Source of the DNA: CAVRIA01 sp963721115
GTDB taxonomy: Bacteria; Desulfobacterota; Binatia; HRBIN30; CADEER01
Assembly: GCA_963721115.1 (NCBI GenBank)
Contig: CAVRIA010000019.1
Span: forward strand, 1-64,000
Direction: 5' to 3'
Length of the DNA: 64,000 nt
Position 1 is the stretch's first letter, and each line of letters starts with the position of its first letter. A model generated the notes under the pieces. It was not told where the DNA came from and did not search any database. It was given only the letters and a program-made list of their open reading frames with translations. Below are positions 31,729-39,829 of this stretch, in pieces. The position numbers and the translations under genes were made by a program.

Positions 31729-33039
31729 ATGTTTTCGGTGCATAGAGCGAGGTCCGGGGATTCCCTGGCACTGTCCGGGCGGCGGACCCGATATGCGCAG
31801 CTCGTCGTCTTCGGCCTGATCGCCGTGCTTCTCCTCGATGCCCTGCTGTGGACGCGCTCCGTCGTCGTCAATGCCCTTCACACGATGGCGATCGGGGAGG
31901 GCGAACGCTTCCTGCACGAGATCCGCACCGAGGAGCACGACATCCATCTCGACGTGCAAGAGCTCACGTCGATGATCGAGATCCATCGCGCCGAGGGATT
32001 GCGCTGCATCGTGCTCTTCGACCCCGGCCCGAAGGTGGCGATTCTCGCGGGCGACTGCTCGAAGAGCGTGCCGGAGATGGAAACGATGGCCAGGACGTGG
32101 CTCCCCGGCCATCTGGACGATCTCGGCGAGCGAGTGATCATGATCCATCGCCTGCCGCGTCCCCCGAGCCTGCCGCCCGTCGGCTTCGGACAGGCGCCCG
32201 AGCGCGGCCGCGATACCTTGATCGAATTCGTGCCGGTAGAGGCGATGGTCGTAGAGCGAGCCGCGACGCGCAGTCTGGCGATGGGCCTGCTGGCGACGGC
32301 CGCGTTGTTGGTGGCGACGGTCGTCTTCTGGCGGCTGTCGCTGCGCTCCGAGCGGCTGCAGGAGGCGATGGAGCGCGATCGTCTGCTGGCCAGGCTCGGT
32401 CAGATGTCGGCGGTGCTCGTGCACGAGATCCGCAACCCCCTCGCGTCGCTGAAGGGCCACGCCCAGCTCCTGCTCGAGCGCCTGCCCGAGAGCGACGGCG
32501 CGCACGAGCGCGCCGCCCGGGTGGTGCGCGAGGCCGTTCGCCTCGAACGGCTGTGCGAGGATCTGCTCAGCCTGTTCCGGTCGCGGAAGCTCGATCGCAG
32601 CGAGGTCGACCCGGCGGGCCTGCTCCGCGAGGTGGTCGACGCCGTCGGCGACGCCCGCATTCAAGTCGACGCGGCCCGGGCGCCGCGGCGCTGGTCGCTC
32701 GACCCGGCCCGCATGCACGAGGTGCTCGGCAACTTGCTGCGCAATGCGCTGCAGGCGGTGGAGGAGCGGCCGCCGGACGGGCAGAGGGTGGAGGCGTCGG
32801 TCGGCCGAGCCAACGGAGCGCTCCTGTTCGCGGTCCGCGATTCCGGCGCCGGTGTGCCGCCGGGGGACGAGGAGCGGATCTTCGAGCCGTTCCTCACCAC
32901 CAAGGTCCATGGTACAGGGCTGGGTCTGGCGGTGGCGCGCCGCATCGTCGAGATGCACGGCGGCTCCATCACCGTCCGAAACCACCCCGAAGGCGGTGCG
33001 GAGTTTCGGGTCGCGATTCCACCGCCGTCCGAGACGTAG
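31729..33039 (+). CDS. Membrane sensor histidine kinase
   Basis: A 436-aa kinase. One membrane helix near residues 22-41 (YAQLVVFGLIAVLLLDALLW), a ~140-residue periplasmic sensor region, a second helix (AMGLLATAALLVATVVFW) and then the cytoplasmic core: H-box AVLVHEIRNPLASLKGHAQL, N-box LGNLLRNALQAVEE, G1 DSGAGVPPGDEERIFEPFL, G2 GTGLGLAVARRIVEMHGG. This arrangement is that of NtrB/ZraS-like kinases that serve sigma-54 activators. It lies 9 bp upstream of such an activator, its likely partner. ATG at 31729 preceded by GGGGACGAGG; the longer frame from 31669 is not preferred. Confidence 0.93.
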   Translation: MFSVHRARSGDSLALSGRRTRYAQLVVFGLIAVLLLDALLWTRSVVVNALHTMAIGEGERFLHEIRTEEHDIHLDVQELTSMIEIHRAEGLRCIVLFDPGPKVAILAGDCSKSVPEMETMARTWLPGHLDDLGERVIMIHRLPRPPSLPPVGFGQAPERGRDTLIEFVPVEAMVVERAATRSLAMGLLATAALLVATVVFWRLSLRSERLQEAMERDRLLARLGQMSAVLVHEIRNPLASLKGHAQLLLERLPESDGAHERAARVVREAVRLERLCEDLLSLFRSRKLDRSEVDPAGLLREVVDAVGDARIQVDAARAPRRWSLDPARMHEVLGNLLRNALQAVEERPPDGQRVEASVGRANGALLFAVRDSGAGVPPGDEERIFEPFLTTKVHGTGLGLAVARRIVEMHGGSITVRNHPEGGAEFRVAIPPPSET

Positions 33040-33048
33040 GGAGCGAGA

Positions 33049-34371
33049 GTGGCTCGAATCCTGATCGCAGACGACGAAGAAGGCGTGCGGTCGTTCCTCG
33101 CCGACGCCTTGGAGATCGACGCGCACAAGGTCGTCCAGGCGGCGGACGGACAGGAGGCGATCGAGCAGCTGACGCGTCACAGCTTCCACCTTCTGATCAC
33201 CGACCTGCGCATGCCCCGGGTCGACGGCATGGAGGTCGTACGGCATGCGCGGCGCGAGCGGCCGGAGACCGAGGTGATCGTGCTGACCGCGTTCGGCACC
33301 GTGGACAGCGCCATCGAGGCGATGAAGCTGGGCGCCTTCGAGTATCTGCAGAAGCCCCTCAGCGGTCCGGCGGAGCTGCGCCTGGTGGTTCAGCGCGCGC
33401 TGGAACGCCGCGAGCTGCTGGCGCTCAAGGAACGCGCCACGCGCGAGGGCGCGGAGGACGTCCCGCTCTCGTATGGGGATCCGGCGATGGCGCCGGTCGA
33501 AGAGGCGTTGCGCAAGGTGGCCCGGACGACCGCGACCGTCCTGCTGGTCGGCGAGAGCGGGACGGGCAAGGAGGTCGCGGCGCGCCTGCTGCACCGGCTC
33601 AGCGAGCGCGCGGCGGGGCCGTTCGTCGCCGTCAACTGCGCCGCGCTGCCGGATTCCCTGCTCGAGAGCGAGCTGTTCGGGCACGAGGCCGGCGCCTTCA
33701 CCGGCGCGGCGCAGCGCCGGCGCGGACGCGTCGAGCTCGCCGACGGGGGGACCTTCTTCCTGGACGAGATCGCGGAGCTCAAGCCCGAGCTGCAGGCGAA
33801 GCTGCTGCGCGTCATTCAGGAGCGCCGCTTCGAGCGCCTCGGAGGCACGCAGACCATCGAGGCCGACGTGCGCTGGGTGGCGGCGACCAATCGCGACCTG
33901 CACGCTCTGATCGAGCAGGAGCGCTTCCGCGAAGACCTCTACCATCGGCTGGCGGTATTTCCGATCGAGCTTCCGCCGCTGCGCGACCGGCCGCAGGACA
34001 TCCTCCCGATGGCGGAATGCCTGCTGGCCAGACTGGGGCGGCAGTTCGGGGGCGCGCCGCCCGCCATCGACGAGGAGGCCAGAGCGGCGCTGGCGGCGCA
34101 CAGCTGGCGCGGCAACGCCCGCGAGCTCGCCAACACCCTCGAGCGCGCGTTGATTCTCTCGGAGGGCGAGGAGATTCGTCTCGAGCATCTGCGATTCGAA
34201 GCTCCCACTCGGTCGTCCGCGCCGGCCACCCAGCGTCTGAGCGACCTCGAGCGCGAAGCCATCGTCAACACCCTCGAGTTCGTGCGCGGCAATCGCCGCC
34301 TGGCTGCCGAGCGCCTCGGCATCGGCCTGCGCACGCTGTACGAGAAGCTCAAGCGCTACGGCATCGAGTAG
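33049..34371 (+). CDS. NtrC-family sigma-54-dependent response regulator
   Basis: A 440-aa protein in three domains. Receiver with phospho-Asp 52 (LLITDLRMP), Thr in IVLTAFGT and Lys in EYLQKPL. AAA+ domain with Walker A GESGTGKE (168-175), the sigma-54 contact loop GAFTGA (215-220), Walker B DGGTFFLDEI and R-finger region RFREDLYHRLAVFPI. A Fis-type HTH at the C-terminus (NRRLAAERLGIGLRTLYEKL). GTG start behind GGGAGCGAG. It should drive sigma-54 promoters when phosphorylated by the adjacent kinase. A sigma-54-like promoter lies about 130 bp downstream of its stop. Confidence 0.95.
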   Translation: MARILIADDEEGVRSFLADALEIDAHKVVQAADGQEAIEQLTRHSFHLLITDLRMPRVDGMEVVRHARRERPETEVIVLTAFGTVDSAIEAMKLGAFEYLQKPLSGPAELRLVVQRALERRELLALKERATREGAEDVPLSYGDPAMAPVEEALRKVARTTATVLLVGESGTGKEVAARLLHRLSERAAGPFVAVNCAALPDSLLESELFGHEAGAFTGAAQRRRGRVELADGGTFFLDEIAELKPELQAKLLRVIQERRFERLGGTQTIEADVRWVAATNRDLHALIEQERFREDLYHRLAVFPIELPPLRDRPQDILPMAECLLARLGRQFGGAPPAIDEEARAALAAHSWRGNARELANTLERALILSEGEEIRLEHLRFEAPTRSSAPATQRLSDLEREAIVNTLEFVRGNRRLAAERLGIGLRTLYEKLKRYGIE

Positions 34372-34398
34372 CGCCCCCGCGCCGCCCGCCGGCGACGC

Positions 34399-34423
34399 GG
34401 GAGGTGCCGATTCGGCATCTCCC
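34399..34423. promoter_or_regulatory. Candidate enhancer (UAS) palindrome
   Basis: GGGAGGTGCCGA-T-TCGGCATCTCCC, a 12-bp inverted repeat with one mismatch pair. It lies 78 bp upstream of the -24 element, a normal distance for an NtrC-type activator site. No T-run follows, so a terminator is less likely. Confidence 0.55.
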
Positions 34424-34501
34424 GGCTGCGAGTTCCGCACGCCGGAGGGGTTCTCACTCGCCGATTGCGCGTACTTTTGCGGCCTCCGGTCTCATTGGCG
34501 T

Positions 34502-34516
34502 TGGAACGTCCCTTGC
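34502..34516 (+). promoter_or_regulatory. Sigma-54 (-24/-12) promoter
   Basis: TGGAACG-TCCC-TTGC: GG and GC separated by exactly 10 nt, the invariant sigma-54 spacing, and near-consensus TGGCACG-N4-TTGC. It lies 58 nt upstream of the NarL-type regulator start and directly downstream of a sigma-54 activator gene. Confidence 0.7.
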
Positions 34517-34574
34517 GACGCGGATGAGGACGGGCCCGTTCCCGTTCCGGGACGCGGCCCAGGGGAGGTTCGAC

Positions 34575-35384
34575 ATGCAGAATACGACAAGTGCATCGAA
34601 TGGCGACGGCACTCGCCCGCAGGGATCCCGCCGGCTGCGCGTCGTCGTAGCCGACGACCACACGATGTTTCGCGAGATGCTCCTGATCGCGCTGCCCCGC
34701 GCCGGCGATCTGGAGATCGTGGGCGAGGCCGCCGACGGCCGGGAGGTCGAAGCCGTCGTCGATCGAGCTCGGCCGGATGTGGTTCTCCTCGACTACCGGA
34801 TGCCGCAGGTTCGCAACTTCACGAGCCTGGTGCGCGAGATCCGCTCGCGTCATCCGCGCGTTCAGGTCGTCGTCCTGTCCGGGCTGTGCAGCGAGGAGGT
34901 CGCGGCCAGTGCGGGGGACGGCGGTGCTCGCGGGTACGTTCTCAAGTCCGCCCGCCTGAGCGCCGTGGCGGCCGCGGTGCGGACCGTCGGCGCCGGAGGC
35001 GTCTGGATCGACCCGGCTCTGCCGCCGGCGGTCTTCGAGACCTTCCGGTGTCACGCCGGCAGAGCGACCGGGATCACCGGCGCCCTGGGGAGATTGACGC
35101 GCCGGGAGCTCGAAGTGCTGGCGGCGGTCGCCGGCGGAATGAGCAATCACCAGATCGCCAAAAGGCTCTTCATCAGCGACCAGACGGTCAAGACCCATCT
35201 GACGCGAATCTTTGCGAAGCTGCAGGTGAGGAATCGCTTGGCCGCGGCGCTGGCGTTCTACGAAAAGCCGCTCGGCGTCGGACCGGTTTCGGAGATCGCC
35301 GCGCCCTTGGATTCGCCACCGCAGACGGCGCGAAGGACGCGCAGAGAGTCGAAGGACGAAGCCCCGAAGCGCGTCCTTCACTGA
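34575..35384 (+). CDS. NarL/LuxR-type response regulator
   Basis: A 269-aa regulator. Receiver: ADDHTMFRE acidic pocket, phospho-Asp 73 in LLDYRMP, Ser in VVLSG, Lys in GYVLKSA. LuxR HTH: LTRRELEVLAAVAGGMSNHQ, QTVKTHLTRIFAKLQVRN. A ~45-residue charged tail follows the HTH. The start is the ATG at 34575 behind AGGGGAGG; the very long open frame upstream is antisense or shadow coding. With the sigma-54 promoter and palindrome upstream, expression probably depends on the NtrC-type activator. No dedicated kinase is adjacent. A CCCCGG/CCGGGG hairpin follows its stop at 35391-35409. Confidence 0.92.
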   Translation: MQNTTSASNGDGTRPQGSRRLRVVVADDHTMFREMLLIALPRAGDLEIVGEAADGREVEAVVDRARPDVVLLDYRMPQVRNFTSLVREIRSRHPRVQVVVLSGLCSEEVAASAGDGGARGYVLKSARLSAVAAAVRTVGAGGVWIDPALPPAVFETFRCHAGRATGITGALGRLTRRELEVLAAVAGGMSNHQIAKRLFISDQTVKTHLTRIFAKLQVRNRLAAALAFYEKPLGVGPVSEIAAPLDSPPQTARRTRRESKDEAPKRVLH

Positions 35385-35579
35385 GCGGCCCCCCGGAGCG
35401 CCGCCGGGGTGCTACTCGTCGGGCAGACGTCGCGCGAAGGCGTTGACGAGGACGACGACGCGTTTCCGTTTTGATTGTCGGATCGACGTGATAGTTCACT
35501 CTGCCGAGAAAGGGGAGAGCGCTCGGTGTGCAGCCCAGGAACTGCTGGAGAACCGGGAGTTGGGGAAGCGGGGGAGTGG

Positions 35580-38500
35580 GTGTCGCTTCGGTCGATCGTC
35601 TGCCGGCTCGACATTCGGCTCATTTCGATTGTCGCGGCGCTCGGAGTCGCCTTCCTGGCAGGCTGCGGCGGTGGTGGCGGCTCGACGAGCGTCAACGAAA
35701 CGGTCTTCCGGCGAACCCGGCGGATTGGGCGTGCCCGGAATCTCTGACGACGGCCACGCAGGCCGAGATCGACGCCTGGTGCGCGGCGCACCCCGATCGC
35801 GGCGATCCGTTGCCCGACGTCCTGCGCGCCCCCCGGCCGCTCTCCGAGCTGGAGGAGAAGAACGTCTACGACACCGCTCTCGAAGTCTTCGTCAAGGCGG
35901 AGGCCTACAAGCGCGACCTCGGCTGGCTCGGGGATCCGCACTGGCGCTTCACCGGCCCCTACGTCGGCGACATCGGCAGCGGCGCCAACTTCGGCACCCA
36001 CCTGCCGGTCCGCGTCTTCTACTCGCCGGAGGTCGTCGACTGGCTGTGCGGCGGCCGGCAGGGCGAGCTGCCGGACGGGGCGATGATCATCAAGGAGATG
36101 CACCTGATCGACGACAACCTCGACGTCACCACCGACGACGAGGGATGCATGACGATCAACGCCGACGTGAAGCCGGAGGCGTGGGCGATGATGATCAAGA
36201 ACGGCGCCAATTCCTACGACCGCTGGTACTGGCCCCTGATGCAACGCGAGCAGTTTCCCCTCTACCCGGAGGAGCGAGTCGATCCGCCGGTGGTCGACCT
36301 CAGCGCCTTCTCCGATCGTTCGGCCGCCGATGATGCCGCGTCGCGCACCAGCCCCGATCCGCTCTGGTACCCGACGGGATACGACTCCACCAACGCCGAC
36401 AAGATTCCCAACGTCATCACGCCACAGAACCAATACGGCGCCTTCTGCATGGGCTGCCATTCCTCCGCGGAGCAGCAATCGACCTTCGCCTCGCTGGACA
36501 ACCTCATGGGGCGCGAGATCCGTTACAAACGGTTCGAGTCGAACGGCGGCGCCGTCGAAGACGCCGGTGGCGGCATCCACGTTCTGCAGCTCGATGCGCC
36601 GGCGACGACCCCCACCCCCGGCGAGGCCGGCTTCGACACGCCGTTCACCGTCCCGCTCGCCGCCGCCGACCCCGACTTTCTCTCCTATTACGATCAGCTG
36701 GCGGAGGTGAGCTTCACCGACGCGTGGGGGCTGCGCCTGCCGGCCCAGACGTACGACCACGTGCTCTCGACCCCGGACGGCCCGACGTCGTTTCTCACTG
36801 CCGACCAGTGCGCTCCGTGCCACGATACGCTCAAGTACCTGTCGAGCGAGTCCAACATGCTGCTCACCGCCGAGCGCGACGGGACGACGCAGCGCTTCAA
36901 TCTGTCGCCTTACGGCGAGTGGAACGTCTCTCCGATGGGATTGGCGGGACGCGATCCTATCTTCTTCGCCCAGCTGGAGAGCGAGACCAACCGCCTGCCG
37001 GATCTCGCCGAGTGCATCGAGAACACCTGCCTGCACTGCCACGCCGTCATGGGCCAGCGGCAGCTCGCGGCCGATACGCCGGATCAGGCCAATGACGCGT
37101 GCCGCGCGCTGTTCGGCGTGACCCCTCCCGACGGTGTGCCGTTCGGCAAGTCGCTGCGCCTCGACGTGTTGACCGAATGGCCGGGCGGCGACGAGAGGAC
37201 GGAGCAGAAGTACGCGGCGCTGGGCCGCGACGGCATCTCGTGTACCGTCTGCCATCGCGTCACCGGCGAGGCGCTGGGCTCGGAGAGCAGCTTCACCGGC
37301 AACTTCGTCACCGGCCCGGTGGACGAGATCTACGGACCCTACCCGGACGTGGCGGAGAAGCCGATGCAGAACGCCCTCGGCCTCACGCCGCAGGGCGGCG
37401 ACCAGATCAACGATGCCGATCTGTGCGGCAGCTGCCACAACATCCTGCTGCCCGTGTTCGCCAACGACGGAACCCAGTCCGGCTTCCGCTTCGAGCAGAC
37501 GACGCATCTGGAGTGGCTCAACAGCGACTACGCGCCCGGCCGCCGCCTGGCGCAGACGTGCCAGGGCTGCCACATGCCCGGCACCTTCGAAGGGAGAGAC
37601 CTCTCGTTCGAGGTGGCGAACTTCGAGTCGAACGAGTTCCCGCCGACCACGTACCGCCTGCCCGACGACGAGATCACCGCCACCGTGCGCGACGAGTACG
37701 GGCGGCATTCGCTGCAGGGACTGAACCTCTTCCTGAATGAAATGGTCCAGCAGTTTCCGCTGCTGCTCGGCTTCCGTCAGGCCGAGCGGTTCACCAGGAC
37801 GAAGCTCGACTATCCGCCGCTGCTGCTGGCGCGGGATTCGATCGTCGACATGGCGCAGAACCGGACGGCGACGGTGGAGATCCGCTCGCTGCAGACCACG
37901 CCGGACGGGCTGCGGCTGGTGGTGCGGGTGACGAATCGGACCGGTCACTACCTGCCCTCGGGCGTCGGCTTTCGGCGCCTCCTCCTCGAGGTCGTGGTGC
38001 GCGACGCGAATGGCGGCATTCTCTGGGCGTCGGGGCGGACCAACCAACTCGGTGCCATCGTCGCCGGAGCGACCGACCGGGTGTTGGAGACAGAGCAGCC
38101 GCTGCGCTTTCCTCGGCCGGGGTACCAGCCGCACTATCAGGTCGTCACCCGGCAGGATCAGGCGCAGATCTATCAGGAGGTCGTCGAGGATTCCGACGGC
38201 AACGTGACGACGAGCTTCCTGCGACGCTACAAAGAGGTGAAGGACAACCGCATCCGGCCCGAGGGATACGATCCCGGTTTCTATACGCACTTCACCTCGG
38301 CCTACATTCAGGCTCTGGCGGAGACGCCCGGCGCCGCCGCCGCCGATCCGGACTACGTCGATCCGCAGCGCACCGGTGCCGACGAGGTCGAATACGACAT
38401 CTCACTCGATGCCGCGGCGCAGGGGCATGCCGACAGCGTCGCCGTGACGCTCTACGACCAGGCGATTCCGCCGCCGTACCTCGCCGAGCGCTTCCACGAC

Positions 38501-38657
38501 GCGAGCCAGGGGACGGCGCAGGATCAGGCGCCGGCGCCTCTACTACATGACGAGTCATTTCAACACCGACACCGCGGCCGGTAACGGCGACCCCGGCTTG
38601 CAGGGCTGGAAGCTCCTCGTCGCCAGCGATCAGTCATCAGTGATCAGTAGTCAGTGA
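35580..38657 (+). CDS. Six-heme c-type cytochrome lipoprotein (two frameshifts)
   Basis: GTG start behind GCGGGGGAG. Signal peptide with lipobox FLAGCGGGG, then a Gly spacer. After a frameshift near 35705 the main frame runs to near 38535, with six CxxCH heme sites: CMGCH, CAPCH, CLHCH, CTVCH, CGSCH and CQGCH. The region after the hemes (residues ~720-1000) is a beta-rich domain (LVVRVTNRTGHYLPSGVGFR, the usual NRTGH---G motif seen after multiheme domains). The last ~35 residues are in another frame (YYMTSHFNTDTAAGNGDPGL). It is presumably an outer-surface or periplasmic electron carrier. No partner oxidoreductase or b-type cytochrome lies beside it. Confidence 0.85.
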
Positions 38658-38700
38658 TCAGTAGTCAGTAACTGATCACTGATCACTGGCCACTGACGAC
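38630..38700. repeat. Imperfect palindromic AGTGATCAGTAGTC array
   Basis: CATCAGTGATCAGTAGTCAG units followed by the complementary ACTGATCACTGATCACTG; the array sits between convergent genes, overlaps the cytochrome stop, and may act as a two-way transcription stop. Confidence 0.7.
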
Positions 38701-38704
38701 TGAT

Positions 38705-39476
38705 TCAATAGTCATCCGGCCGGATGAGCGCGTCGGAGCCGCCGTCGGCGAAGAGCACGCTGCCGCAGCAGAAGGACGACTCGGGGCCGAGCAGGAACGC
38801 GATCGCGTCGGCGATCTGTTCGGGGCGGCCGAAACCGCCCAGCGGAATCGGGAAGTTGCGGATCGCGTCGCCGTAGACGGGGTCATCGAGGCCTTCCTGC
38901 AGCAGCGGCGTCAGAGTCGCTCCGGGCGCGACGGCATTGAGGCGAACGCCGGCACCGGCCCACTCCGACTTCGGCGCGTGGCGGCGCACCCATCGCGCCA
39001 GCGCCAGCTTCGATCCGGCGTACACCTGCGTTCCGCCGAGGTCCGCGGCGAGCGCCCGCGCTTTCGCCTCGTCGCCTTCCAGGCACGCGGCGACGAGCGG
39101 CGTCTCCATGTTGGGGATCGTCGACGAGTTGGAGGAGATGGCGACGGCGGCCGACGGCGCGCCCGCGGCGAGACAGTCGCGCAGGCCTTCCAGCAGGGCG
39201 ACCGCGCCGAAGTAGTTGACCGAGACCATCTGCACCCAATCGGCGCACTGCGGGCCGAGACCGGCGCAGGCGACCAGCCCGTCGAGCTTGCCGCCGGTGC
39301 GCTCGCGCACCTCCTTCACCGCGGTGCGCCGGCCATCCGGCGTCGACAGATCGGCCGCGACCTCGACGCCGCGCAGATCGATCCCGAGGACCTGGTGTCC
39401 CTCCCGCTCGAGCCTCTGACGCGTCGCGCGTCCGATGCCCGACGCCGCTCCGCTGATCGCCGATCACCCCCATCAT
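38705..39476 (-). CDS. Short-chain dehydrogenase/reductase (one frameshift)
   Basis: Classical SDR of ~256 residues. The nucleotide-binding turn ISGAASGIGRATRQRLEREG is out of frame with the ATG by one base near 39459. VACAGLG, then SSNSSTIP (catalytic Ser), and YAGSKLALARWVRRHAP (Tyr-x3-Lys) follow, then NAVAPGATLTPLLQEGL and SVLFADGGSDALIRPDDY. The pattern is closest to steroid- or alcohol-type SDRs; substrate unknown. Converges with the cytochrome gene. Confidence 0.9.
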
Positions 39477-39829
39477 CGCTCCTTCATTTGCGGTCTGAAG
39501 AACGCCGTTTACCCGTTGCTAGAATATATCGCCGCGGGCGGCTCCGGCCAAGCCGCGGAGCAGGGACGAGCGCTGTGCCCGGGGGGATGCAGTAAGAGGG
39601 TCGAGTGTACGACAGTGGCGACGGCACTCGGCAGATCCCGGCGCCCCGAGTTTCATTCGCGTATCAAGCCGTCAAGCAGAGAACCGGAGTTGTGGCATGT
39701 AAGGGCGGGATCGTCTCACCACGTGCCCGCGCCACCGGATCGGCCGTGGTTTGCCAAGTCCGGAAACACCGTGTTAGTGTGTGCCAATCACAACGTGTGA
39801 GTGCAGTTCATGTTGCCATTAGCGTCCTC
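39477..39829 (+). other. Intergenic region upstream of the export operon
   Basis: 353 bp with no convincing gene. AT-rich patch CTAGAATATATCG near 39519-39531 is a possible promoter -10 area for the downstream permease operon or the divergent SDR; unproven. Confidence 0.35.

Noticed and set aside
31219..34440. A minus-strand open frame of about 1070 residues
   Set aside because: Antisense to two-component genes with strong family motifs on the plus strand; no recognisable domain of its own.
31848..35384. A very long plus-strand open frame of about 1178 residues
   Set aside because: It is a GC-driven shadow across the histidine kinase and sigma-54 activator genes; only its last part (from 34575) is the real NarL-type regulator.
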